DNA of 43,266 bases from Polyangia bacterium (lineage in GTDB: Bacteria; Myxococcota_A; Polyangia; Polyangiales; Sandaracinaceae): positions 1 through 43,266 of the forward strand of contig JAUHXR010000033.1 in the NCBI GenBank assembly GCA_030426845.1. Reading direction: 5' to 3'. Made by a program: the position numbers and the translations under genes. Of this stretch, positions 8,343 to 16,923 are shown piece by piece (positions within the stretch are counted from its first letter, which is position 1; each line of letters begins with the position of its first letter). Under the pieces are notes generated by a model, which saw nothing but the letters and a program-made list of their open reading frames with translations, searched no databases and was not told the DNA's origin.

Positions 8343-11300
8343 GTGATCCCCACGCGCATCCTCTCGCTCGCCGCCTCGATCGGCCTGCTCCTCGCCGCCT
8401 CGACGGCCGCCGCCGACAACCCCTTCGAGGCCGAGCAGGCCGCCCACGAGCGCGAAGCGCGCCAGGCCGGGCGCTCGCCTCGGGCGATCCTCGGGGTGCT
8501 GGAGCTGTGGCGCGGCGCCGCGGACGTCCGACCCGAGGTCACCCTAGGCCACCTCGACCGCATCATCGCGGATCGCCGCGTCTCCGCGCCCGTGCGGATG
8601 TACGCGCGTGGCCTCCGGGCGCGGATGCGCCTCCAGATGGGCGACCCCGACGCGAGCCGGCGAGAGATCGACGAGCTCGGCTTCGTCCGGCGCTGGCGCG
8701 TGGTCGGGCCGTTCGACAACGAGGGCAAGACGGGTTTCGATCGCGAGTACCCGCCGGAGGCCCAGCGCATGGGCCCCCTCGACCCGGAGGCGGAGTTCGA
8801 GGGCCGCGAGCGGCCGGTGCGCTGGCGCGAGTACCCGGACGTGTCGTGGCACGGCTACGTCTCCTTCGACGCGGTGATGCGTCCGCGCGCCAACGTCTGC
8901 GGCTACGCGGAGACCTTCGTCACCAGCGAGCGCGCCCAGGCGCTGAGCCTGTGGGTCGGCGGCGGCGGCGCGACGCGCGTGTGGTGGAACGGCGAGGTCG
9001 TCCACGAGGACCCCGCCTACCGGACCCCGCACCCGGACCGCTCGGTCGCGGTGGTGGGCGCGCGCCAGGGGCTCAACCGCTTGCTCGTCAAGGCCTGCGC
9101 GGCCGAGGGCGTCTGGGGCTTCTACCTCCGGGTGGGCGACGCAGCGGGCGAGCCGGCGCGCGGGCTCGGCTTCGAGGCGACGGCCGACGCGGAGGCGATC
9201 GGGCAGCTCACGCCGGGCTCGGGGGTGAGCCGGCTGCCCCGGCCGCCGGTGGCCCCGTTCGCCGGGCTCGAGGCCGCGGCCGAGGGTGAGCGCGCGCCGG
9301 CCGGCGCGCTCGAAGACCTCGCGCGGTTCCTCTCGATGACCGGCGCGGACGACCCGGCGGAGGAGCGCGCGCGCCAGCTCGCGGCCCGCGCCGCCGACGC
9401 CTCACCGAACGTAGCCCGGCTCGCGCTCGCGGCCGGCCTCGCGAACCAGCGCGGCGAGGCGATGCGCTTCGGCCGGCGCGCGGTGGAGCTGGGCGGGCGC
9501 GAGGCGACCCTGCTCGACGCGCAGATCACGGCCGGCGGGCCGAGCCCCGAGGCGGCGCTGCCGATCCTGGACCAGCTCCCGCGGGGCACCGCCGAGTGGA
9601 TGCAAGGAACGTTGCTTCGCGCGGACATCCTGCGCACGCTCGGGCTCAACCACGCGGCCCGCGCGCGCGTCGACGAGGCGGCCGCGCTCGCGCCGGGGGC
9701 GATCCGCTGGGTCGCGGCCCAGGCCGCGGCGGCCGGGGCCTCCGAGCGCCGCGATCGTCTCATCGAGCTGCGCCGCGAGCTGCTCTCGATCCGCTACGAC
9801 GACCTGGGCTCGCGCCGGGTGCTCCTCGACGACGCGCTGAACCGCGGCGACGAGACCGGCGTCAACGCGCAGCTCGACATCTACCGGCGGCTCGCCGCCG
9901 ATCGCGCCAGCACCTACGTCATGGCCGGCCAGGTCTACGAGGCGCTCGGGCGCTCGGACCTCGCGTTCGCCACCTTCCGCGCGGGCCTCGAGGTCGCCCC
10001 CGAGGACGCGAACCTCCACGTCGCCCACGGCCGCGCGCTCCTGCGGGCCGGGCAGCGCGACGCCGCCTCCGGCGCGCTCCGGCAGGCCCTCGCGCTCCGG
10101 CCGCAGGACGCCGCGACGCGCGAGCTCCTCGAGCAGATCGAGCCGCAGGACCGGATGGACGAGGCCTTCGCGGTCGCCCCCGAGGAGCTCCTCGCGCGGC
10201 AGACCGAGGGCGACGGCTACCCGCTCACCGTCCTCGAGGACCTCACGGTCAACACCGTGTTCGAGAGCGGCCTCGGCTCGCGCTTCCGGCAAGTCGCCGT
10301 GCAGATCCACGATGACGAGGGCGCGCGGAGCTGGCGCACCTACGGCATCCAGTTCGACCCGGACGTGCAGCGGGTCGACGTGCGGCAGGCCCGGGTGTTC
10401 CGCGGCGGGCAGCAGCTCAGCGCGGCGCGCGCCTTCGAGCAGCAGCTCGGCGAGCCCTGGTACCGGATGTACTACGACACCCGCGCGCGCGTGGTGGTCT
10501 TCCCGGACCTCGAGCCGGGCGACGTGGTGGAGATCCAGTACCGCGTGGACGACGTCGCGCCGCGCAACCTCTTCCACGACTACTACGGCGACCTCGCCTA
10601 CCTCCAGACGACGACCCCGCGGGCGCGGCTCGACTACGTGCTCATCACCCCGCCGGGCCGCGAGTTCTACTTCAACGAGCCGCAGATGCAGGGCCTCGCG
10701 CACGAGCGCACCGAGCGGGACGGCCGGCGCGTCGATCACTTCCACGTCACCGACGTGCCCGCGCTCCGGGTCGAGCCGTCCTCACCGGGGATGACCGAGC
10801 TGGTGCCCTACCTCCACGTGTCGACCTACCGCACGTGGGAGGACGTCGGCCGCTGGTACTGGGGTCTGATCCGCGACCAGCTCTACGCCGACGAGTCCCT
10901 GCGGCGCACCGTTCGGGAGCTGATGGACGGCGCGACCGACACCCGCGAGAAGGTCCGGCGCATCTACGACTGGGTCATCCGCAACACCCGCTACGTCGCC
11001 CTCGAGTTCGGCATCCACGGCTTCCTGCCGTACCGCGTACCGGACATCGTCACGCGCGGCTTCGGCGACTGCAAAGACAAGGCGTCGCTCATCTACACGA
11101 TGCTGCGCGAGGCGGGGATCGACGCGCGCATCGTCCTGACGCGGACCCGACGCAACGGCGAGATCTCGGGCCAGCCGGCGTCGCTCGCGGTGTTCGACCA
11201 CGCGATCGCCTACGTGCCGGAGCTCGACCTCTACCTCGACGGCACCGCGGAGTTCACCGGCCTCGACGAGCTGCCGCAGATGGACCAGGGCGTGACCGTC

Positions 11301-11996
11301 CTGCGCGTCGGGCCCGACGACGTGACCCTCGCCGAGACGCCGATGATGCCCGCCGACGCCAACCGCCTCGCGCGGGAGCTGACGCTGACCTTGACGCCGG
11401 ACGGCTCGGGCCGGGTGGCGGCCTCCGAGGAGATCCGCGGCGTGTCCGCGCCGGGCTACCGCTCGCGCTACCAGTCCGCGGGTCTGCGGGCCGAGCGCCT
11501 CGAGCGGCGCACGCGCTCGCTGTTCTCCGGCGCCGAGCTGGCCGAGCAGAGCTTCGAGAACCTCGACGACTTCAACGCGCCGGTGCGGCTCAGCTACGAG
11601 GCCACCGCGCCCACCCTCGCGGTGCGCGACGGCCGCGCGCTCCGGGTCGCGCCGTCGGTCCTCGGGCGGCTCAGCCAGAGCCTCGCGAGCGCGTCCAGCC
11701 GCAACCTGCCGCTCGATCTGGGCGCGCGCAGCTCCTACACGGAGGACCGCCGTGTGCGCCTGCCGCGGGGCTGGACGGTGAGCGAGCTGCCCGAGGGCGG
11801 CTCCGCGGAGTCGCGCTTCGGCCGGCTCTCGATCGAGGTCACGCGCGAGGGCGACTCGGTCCGCGCGCGCACCTCCTACGCGCTCGAGGCCGACCGGGTC
11901 TCGGTCGACGACTACCCCGAGTTCCGGCGCTGGGTGCAGGCGGCCGACCGCATCCTGCAGCAGCGCCTCACCGTCACCCCGGGAGGTGAGCGATGA
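8343..11996 (+). CDS. Secreted DUF3857/transglutaminase-core protein with TPR-like repeats (catalytic triad intact)
   Basis: 1217 residues from GTG 8343, chosen because GGAG at 8334-8337 is well spaced and a signal peptide (MIPTRILSLAASIGLLLAAS..., AxA site before DNPF) follows directly. After a W-R-V-V-G-P-F motif (about residue 120) comes a beta-sandwich-like segment (LWVGGGGATRVWW, NRLLVKACAAEGVWGFYLRV). TPR-like helices lie around 480-620, DUF3857 at about 627-800 and a transglutaminase core at about 830-970. The predicted triad is present: Cys910 in GFGDCKDKA, His953 in FDHAIAY and Asp966 in YLDGTAEF. The protein is probably periplasmic or surface-exposed; the substrate of this family is unknown. 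Its stop overlaps the start of the next paralogue (ATGA, 11993-11996), implying translational coupling. Confidence 0.85.
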   Translation: MIPTRILSLAASIGLLLAASTAAADNPFEAEQAAHEREARQAGRSPRAILGVLELWRGAADVRPEVTLGHLDRIIADRRVSAPVRMYARGLRARMRLQMGDPDASRREIDELGFVRRWRVVGPFDNEGKTGFDREYPPEAQRMGPLDPEAEFEGRERPVRWREYPDVSWHGYVSFDAVMRPRANVCGYAETFVTSERAQALSLWVGGGGATRVWWNGEVVHEDPAYRTPHPDRSVAVVGARQGLNRLLVKACAAEGVWGFYLRVGDAAGEPARGLGFEATADAEAIGQLTPGSGVSRLPRPPVAPFAGLEAAAEGERAPAGALEDLARFLSMTGADDPAEERARQLAARAADASPNVARLALAAGLANQRGEAMRFGRRAVELGGREATLLDAQITAGGPSPEAALPILDQLPRGTAEWMQGTLLRADILRTLGLNHAARARVDEAAALAPGAIRWVAAQAAAAGASERRDRLIELRRELLSIRYDDLGSRRVLLDDALNRGDETGVNAQLDIYRRLAADRASTYVMAGQVYEALGRSDLAFATFRAGLEVAPEDANLHVAHGRALLRAGQRDAASGALRQALALRPQDAATRELLEQIEPQDRMDEAFAVAPEELLARQTEGDGYPLTVLEDLTVNTVFESGLGSRFRQVAVQIHDDEGARSWRTYGIQFDPDVQRVDVRQARVFRGGQQLSAARAFEQQLGEPWYRMYYDTRARVVVFPDLEPGDVVEIQYRVDDVAPRNLFHDYYGDLAYLQTTTPRARLDYVLITPPGREFYFNEPQMQGLAHERTERDGRRVDHFHVTDVPALRVEPSSPGMTELVPYLHVSTYRTWEDVGRWYWGLIRDQLYADESLRRTVRELMDGATDTREKVRRIYDWVIRNTRYVALEFGIHGFLPYRVPDIVTRGFGDCKDKASLIYTMLREAGIDARIVLTRTRRNGEISGQPASLAVFDHAIAYVPELDLYLDGTAEFTGLDELPQMDQGVTVLRVGPDDVTLAETPMMPADANRLARELTLTLTPDGSGRVAASEEIRGVSAPGYRSRYQSAGLRAERLERRTRSLFSGAELAEQSFENLDDFNAPVRLSYEATAPTLAVRDGRALRVAPSVLGRLSQSLASASSRNLPLDLGARSSYTEDRRVRLPRGWTVSELPEGGSAESRFGRLSIEVTREGDSVRARTSYALEADRVSVDDYPEFRRWVQAADRILQQRLTVTPGGER

Positions 11997-14900
11997 GCCC
12001 CCGTCGGATTCCCCTGCGCGCGAGCCTCCTGCTCGGCCTGCTCCTGAGCGCGGTCGCCTGCGGCGGCGCGCAGCACGGCCGCACCCCGACGATCGACGAG
12101 CTGCGCCGGCGCGCGGACGAGCGCCCCGACGACCCGGACGCGCAGCGCGCGGTGGCAGAGGGCGAGCTGCTCCTGCGGGGCGGCGACGCGACCCAGGCCC
12201 GGGCCCGGATCGATCGCGCGCGTGAGCTCGCCCCGAACGACCTCACGCTCCTCTACCTCTCGGCCAACGAGCACGAGCTGCACGGCGATCCGGCGGCCGC
12301 GCTCGAGGAGTACCTCGCGCTGGTGGTCGGGGCCGCGCGCTCGCGGAGCCCGCTCGCCGCGGCCCTCGCGGAGGTCGCGGCCGCGGAGATCGAGGGCCTC
12401 GACGACGCGGTGGAGGGCTACCCACGCCTCGTCGCGGAGGCGCTCGACCCGCTCGTCGAGGAGCCCGGCGCGATCGGCGACGGAGCGCGCTCGACCGTGA
12501 TCGACCTGCTGATCGACCTCGCCTATCGCCGCGGCGACACCGAGCGGGTCCGCGCGCTCACCGCCGCCGCTGGCTGCGCGGACGAGTGGCGGGTCGCCGG
12601 CCCGTTCGGCCCGCGGCACCTCCTCGGCTTCGACGACGCCCTCGCGCCCGAGTCCGACGCGACGCTGGCCGAGCGCTACGACTACGGCCACGGCCGCGGC
12701 CAGCGCCCGACCCGCGACGTGCGCGCGCGCGGCTGCACCGCGCACCTCGGCCTCGGGCCGATCGTCGGCGCGGGGACGACCTACGCGGAGGCCGAGGTCG
12801 AGGTCGCGTCCGCCGGCCGCTGGGTGCTCCGGGTCGAGACCCCGAACGCGGTGGAGGTCTTCGTCGACGGGGCCTCGATCGCCCGGCTCGACCGACGCGT
12901 CACCTCGATGGCGCGCGTCACCTACCACCCGGTCGAGCTCAGCGCGGGCGCGCACCTCGTCCGGCTCAAGATCACGACGCGCCACCCGAACCCCGTCGCC
13001 TCGATCGCCCTGTCGCAGACGGCCGGCGCCCCGGGCGGCGCGGCCGTCGAGGCGCGGACCCTGACCGAAGCCTTCCTCCGTGCGCAGCGCGCGCTCAGCC
13101 GCGGGGACGTGGTCGACGCGCGCGAGCAGCTCCGCGCCCACCTCACCGAGGACGGCTCGCCGGTGATGCTCATCGCGGGCGCGGCCGCGGCCCTCAACGA
13201 TCCGCTCCGCGGCTCGACCGTCCGCCACGACCAGACGCGGCGGCTCCTCACCTGGGCGAGCGCGCGCGACGAGCGGGCGTGGTTCCCCCGCCTCACCCTC
13301 GCGCAGCTCGAGGCCAACGAGGGGCGGGACCAGGCCGCGATCGCGATCCTCCGCGACGCCACCGAGCGCTGGCCGTCGATGGTGATCTTCCCGCTTCAGC
13401 TCACCGACCTGCTCGAGCAGCGCGGCTGGCTGGCCGCGGCCGAGGGTGCGGTCGAGGCCGCGCGGGAGGCCGTCCCGTCCGCCTGCCGCCCGCTGCGGGC
13501 CGCGCTCGGCCACGCGGAGCGCCGCTCGCGGGCGAGCGAGGCGATGGCCCACGCCCGGGCGCTCGTCCAGTGCGACGCGCGCTCCGACGCGCTGCTCCGG
13601 CTCCACGTGCGGCGTCGCGAGTGGGACCTCGCGAGCGCGGAGCTCCAGCGCCTCGCGACCCTCGAACCGGAGGCGTCCACGATCGGCGAGCTCCAGGCCC
13701 GCCTCGACATGGCCAACGCGCGCGGCGACGACGACGCGGTGGCCGAGGTGCTCGAGGCGCTCGGCGAGCGCATGCCCCGCTCCGACCTGCTCGTCCTCGC
13801 GGAGGCCGACCGCGCCCTCGCGGCCCAGGGCGCCCAGGCCGCCCGACAGCAGCTCACGGCCGCCCTCGCGCGTGAGCCCGAGGCGATGGGCGGGCTCCGT
13901 CGCGCGCTCCGCGCGATCGGCGGTGACAGCCCGCTCGAGGCCTACCGACGCGACGGGCGCGAGGTCATCGACGCCTTCGAAGCGAGCGGCCGCGTGTACG
14001 AGGAGCCGATGGTCCTGGTGTTCGACTACACCGTCTACCGGGTCTTCGACGACGGCTCGATGCTCGAGCTGACGCACAACATCTTCCGCCTCGACAGCCA
14101 GGAGGCGGTCGACCGGATGGGCGAGTTCCAGGTGCCGGACGGGGCGCACATGCTCACCCTCCACACCGTCAAGGCGGATGGCACGCGGCTCGAGCCCGAC
14201 GAGATCGCGGGCAAGGAGACGCTGTCCTTCCCGAACCTCTCGCCCGGCGACTACATCGAGTTCGAGTACATGCGCGGCCGCCCCGCGCCGGCCGGCTACC
14301 CCGGCGGCTTCCTCGGCGAGCGGTTCTACTTCCGCAACTACGAGACGCCGTTCGACCTGTCGCAGCTCACCGTGGTGACGCCGCAGCCGCTCGAGCTGGA
14401 CCCGCGCGGCGAGGCGCCCGAGACCGAGCGCCGCGAGGCGGACGGCCTCGCCGTCTACCGCTGGACCGCGCGCGAGAGCCGGCCCTTCACGCAGGAGCCG
14501 GCCGCGGTCGCGCCGCGCGAGTTCTTCCCGTCGATCTACTGGGGTCGCGGCGCGACCTGGCCGCAGTACGTCGAGTCGCTGCGCGACGTGCTCGCGGACC
14601 GCGACGTCCACGACCCGGCGGCCGCCCGCCTGGTGGCCGAGGTGGTGGGCGAGGCGACCGCTCCCGACCAGGTCGCGGCCCGCCTGCACCGCTGGGTGCT
14701 CGAGAACATCGAGGACTCCGAGGACGTGTTCGGCCTCTCGCCCGCGATGCTCGCGGCCCGGACCGGCAACCGCACCCGGGTCCTCCGCTACCTCCTGTCG
14801 ATGGCCGGCCTCGACGCCGACCTCGCCCTCGCGCGGAGCTTCACCGCCGACGCGCACACCTCGGAGCTGGCCGACGACGACACCTACCAGCACCTGGTGA

Positions 14901-15691
14901 TCCGCCTGCGCACCCCCGAGGGCCCGCGCTGGCTGCACGCGGGCGCCCGCGGCGCGCCCTACGACTTCTTGCCGCCGCACCTCCGCGGAATGGACGCGCT
15001 GGTGCTCAACGCGGAGGCCGAGCGGGTCACGGTCGGCGAGCGGGACCTCAACGCGGACCTCCGGACGGTGGAGGTCGACGTGCGGCTGCGTCGCGACGGC
15101 GGGGCCGAGGTGCGGGTGGTGGAGACCTTCCGCGGCGCCGGCGCGGTGCTGTGGCGCAACCAGCTCGAGGAGATCCCGGACGCGGACCTCGAGCCGCAGT
15201 TCGAGTCGGCCTACGTCGCCAACCTCCTGCCGGGGGGTCAGCTCACGCGCCTGGTGGTCGGGGGCCGCGAGGACCCCGAGCAGCCGATCACGCTTCGCTA
15301 CGACGTGGACGTGCCCTCGCTCGCGCGCGCGACCGGCGGCTCGCTCGTCCTGCCGGCGGTCTACCGCGCCCGGCTCGGCCCGCAGTACGCGCGGGTCGCC
15401 AGCCGCACGACGACCCAGCTCGTCGGCGAGGGGCTCGCGCTGGACGTCGAGGTGCACGTGCGCCCGCCGGAGGGCGCCTCCGTGGGGAGCCTCCCGCCCG
15501 AGGCGGAGCTGAGCGGCGTCCACGGCTCCGAGGCCCGGATGACCGCAGCGCGGGAGGGCGCGGTGATCGTCCTGCGGCGCAGCTACCGGATGCCGAGGAT
15601 GCGGGTCGAGCCGGCCGAGTACACCCGGCTCGCCAGCTTCTGTCGGCAGGCCGACGAGGCCGAGTCGGGCGAGCTCGTGCTCGGCCTGTAG
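11993..15691 (+). CDS. DUF3857 lipoprotein with a degenerate transglutaminase-like domain (tandem paralogue)
   Basis: 1232 residues. The N-terminus MSPRRIPLRASLLLGLLLSAVAC has a lipobox-like end with Cys23, so a lipoprotein is likely. It shares the layout of its upstream neighbour: a W-R-V-A-G-P-F motif near residue 200, a beta-sandwich-like segment, TPR-like helices, DUF3857 at about 670-820 and a transglutaminase-like region at about 890-985. The key difference is that the GDC catalytic motif is replaced by TGNRTR (Gly925-Asn926-Arg927) with no Cys nearby. His967 (YQHLVIRL) persists, but the Asp position is not preserved. Protease-type or transglutaminase catalysis is therefore unlikely; a binding or scaffold role beside the active paralogue is inferred. 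The gene starts inside the stop of its neighbour. Confidence 0.82.
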   Translation: MSPRRIPLRASLLLGLLLSAVACGGAQHGRTPTIDELRRRADERPDDPDAQRAVAEGELLLRGGDATQARARIDRARELAPNDLTLLYLSANEHELHGDPAAALEEYLALVVGAARSRSPLAAALAEVAAAEIEGLDDAVEGYPRLVAEALDPLVEEPGAIGDGARSTVIDLLIDLAYRRGDTERVRALTAAAGCADEWRVAGPFGPRHLLGFDDALAPESDATLAERYDYGHGRGQRPTRDVRARGCTAHLGLGPIVGAGTTYAEAEVEVASAGRWVLRVETPNAVEVFVDGASIARLDRRVTSMARVTYHPVELSAGAHLVRLKITTRHPNPVASIALSQTAGAPGGAAVEARTLTEAFLRAQRALSRGDVVDAREQLRAHLTEDGSPVMLIAGAAAALNDPLRGSTVRHDQTRRLLTWASARDERAWFPRLTLAQLEANEGRDQAAIAILRDATERWPSMVIFPLQLTDLLEQRGWLAAAEGAVEAAREAVPSACRPLRAALGHAERRSRASEAMAHARALVQCDARSDALLRLHVRRREWDLASAELQRLATLEPEASTIGELQARLDMANARGDDDAVAEVLEALGERMPRSDLLVLAEADRALAAQGAQAARQQLTAALAREPEAMGGLRRALRAIGGDSPLEAYRRDGREVIDAFEASGRVYEEPMVLVFDYTVYRVFDDGSMLELTHNIFRLDSQEAVDRMGEFQVPDGAHMLTLHTVKADGTRLEPDEIAGKETLSFPNLSPGDYIEFEYMRGRPAPAGYPGGFLGERFYFRNYETPFDLSQLTVVTPQPLELDPRGEAPETERREADGLAVYRWTARESRPFTQEPAAVAPREFFPSIYWGRGATWPQYVESLRDVLADRDVHDPAAARLVAEVVGEATAPDQVAARLHRWVLENIEDSEDVFGLSPAMLAARTGNRTRVLRYLLSMAGLDADLALARSFTADAHTSELADDDTYQHLVIRLRTPEGPRWLHAGARGAPYDFLPPHLRGMDALVLNAEAERVTVGERDLNADLRTVEVDVRLRRDGGAEVRVVETFRGAGAVLWRNQLEEIPDADLEPQFESAYVANLLPGGQLTRLVVGGREDPEQPITLRYDVDVPSLARATGGSLVLPAVYRARLGPQYARVASRTTTQLVGEGLALDVEVHVRPPEGASVGSLPPEAELSGVHGSEARMTAAREGAVIVLRRSYRMPRMRVEPAEYTRLASFCRQADEAESGELVLGL

Positions 15692-15748
15692 CCGCTCGAT
15701 TCGCTACCGGCGCGGTCGCGCGCGCCCGAAGTTGACAAGCTCAGCGGA

Positions 15749-16177
15749 ATGGGAGATGTCCCTGATCCCTCTGTGAGCTTCGAGGTCAAAGTCCTGAGCC
15801 CGAGCCCCACCCGCGTCGTCGTGCGGGTGGCGGGCGTCCTCGACGAGCACACGGGGGCCGAGCTGAGCGAGAAGGTCGGGGCCCAGCTCGAGCGCGGCGT
15901 GACCCACGTCCTGCTCGACCTGCGCGGCCTGACCGACTGCAAGATCCTCGGCCGTCAGGCGCTGCGCCAGCTGCAGGGCACGCTGCTCGAGGCCGGGGCC
16001 CGCACCGCTTACCTCACCGGGAGCCCGCGGATGCGGGGGATGACGCTCATGGTCATCAACGGGAGCAAGGATCCGTACGCCGCGACGTTCGTGAACCCGC
16101 CGGAGGCCGACGACTGGCTCGAGTCCGAGGTGGACCGCCGCGCGCGCAACGTGGCGTTCACGGAGAAGAACGCATGA
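15749..16177 (+). CDS. STAS-domain (anti-anti-sigma-like) protein lacking the phosphorylatable Ser
   Basis: 142 residues. The core FEVKVLSPSPTRVVVRVAGVLDEHTG... THVLLDLRGLTDCKILGRQALRQL fits a STAS fold: strand, GxLDE, a DL-x-G strand, then a helix. In SpoIIAA-type proteins the strand is followed by D-S-S-G, where a Ser is phosphorylated by an anti-sigma kinase. Here the aligned positions read K-I-L-G (Lys65 to Gly68), so the usual switch residue is missing. It probably works as a constitutive binder or structural STAS module. The stop overlaps the next start (ATGA at 16174-16177), so it is likely translated together with the AhpD-like protein. Identification rests on fold-level pattern, with no exact motif match. 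Confidence 0.72.
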   Translation: MGDVPDPSVSFEVKVLSPSPTRVVVRVAGVLDEHTGAELSEKVGAQLERGVTHVLLDLRGLTDCKILGRQALRQLQGTLLEAGARTAYLTGSPRMRGMTLMVINGSKDPYAATFVNPPEADDWLESEVDRRARNVAFTEKNA

Positions 16178-16812
16178 GCCCGGCGCCCTGGTACACGCGC
16201 TGGCTGATGCGCGGCACGGACTGGGCGTGGAGCCTCCACACCGGTTACACGACCCCGTTCATCGTGGAGATCGCGGAGTCCTATGGGCTCAGGAACGCGT
16301 TCAAGCTGCTCGGCGCGATGACCGGGAGCACCAACCGCCTCGAGGCGGCGTGGGGCAAGGTGGACGCCCAGCTCGTGCTCGGCATCGCCGGCACGTGGAA
16401 CGGCTGCCGGTTCTGCGGCGCGGGCCACATCTACGCGGCCAACCTCCTCTTCTTCCGCGAGCACGGCGAGCTGATGCCGCTGGACGAGCGGGAGATCTTC
16501 GAGCTGCAGCGCATGGGCTTCGACGAGCTGGTCGACCACGTCACGGGACAGTTCGCGTCGGGCAGCCAGGCGGTGCGGAGCCTGCTGCCGGTCGTCACGC
16601 GCACCTTCGAGATCGAGCGCGGCGACAAGGGCCGCGAGGGCGACGACCGGGACGTGGCGATCCTCAGCGCGATCGAGACCTGGAACCAGCTCAACGAGTG
16701 CTCGGTCGAGAAGGTCTACGACCTCGAGATCGATCTCGTCCCCGCGCTCGCCACCGTCTTCAAGGACAAGAAGCTCATCAAGCGCTACCAGGCCGCGCGC
16801 GGCCGGGGCTGA
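16174..16812 (+). CDS. AhpD-like / carboxymuconolactone decarboxylase-fold protein
   Basis: 212 residues. The signature is WNGCRFCGAGH, giving Cys78-x-x-Cys81-x3-His85, the redox or proton-relay motif of AhpD-like proteins. The family is all-helical and includes alkylhydroperoxidase AhpD and decarboxylases. The C-terminal half (EIERGDKGREGDDRDVAILSAIETWNQLNE...) is not family-diagnostic. There is no signal peptide, so it is presumably cytoplasmic. Overlap with the STAS gene suggests a two-protein unit, perhaps redox sensing linked to partner switching; that is inference. Its 3' end faces the di-haem oxidoreductase gene, with a hairpin between them. Confidence 0.75.
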   Translation: MSPAPWYTRWLMRGTDWAWSLHTGYTTPFIVEIAESYGLRNAFKLLGAMTGSTNRLEAAWGKVDAQLVLGIAGTWNGCRFCGAGHIYAANLLFFREHGELMPLDEREIFELQRMGFDELVDHVTGQFASGSQAVRSLLPVVTRTFEIERGDKGREGDDRDVAILSAIETWNQLNECSVEKVYDLEIDLVPALATVFKDKKLIKRYQAARGRG

Positions 16813-16867
16813 GCGCACCCTCGATCCGTCGCCGCCCGCTCGAGCCGGTCGCGCCCCACAAACCGAA

Positions 16868-16895
16868 GCGCCGGACTCCCGAAGGAGCCCGGCGC
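16868..16895. terminator. Bidirectional hairpin terminator with a UUCG loop on the minus strand
   Basis: A 12-bp stem (GCGCCGGACTCC, 16868-16879, with GGAGCCCGGCGC, 16884-16895) closes a 4-nt loop. Read on the minus strand the loop is C(UUCG)G, the exceptionally stable tetraloop, and the single mismatch becomes a G-U pair, so the structure is better for minus-strand transcripts. It lies between the convergent ends of the AhpD-like gene (16812) and the di-haem gene (16924). The following minus-strand bases (CTTCGGTTTGTGG) are only weakly U-rich. Confidence 0.6.
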
Positions 16896-16923
16896 GTGGT
16901 GTCTTGGGGTCGCGAGGGGGCTC

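Noticed and set aside
11912-15523. A 1203-residue open frame on the minus strand opposite the second DUF3857 gene
   Set aside because: Composition is Arg/Glu/Val/Asp-rich with no domain, as expected for the antisense of GC-rich coding DNA; the plus-strand gene has a signal, domains and a coupled start.
15732-15737. TTGACA as a -35 element for the STAS gene
   Set aside because: A -10 at normal spacing would fall after the start codon at 15749, and no TATAAT-like hexamer is present there.
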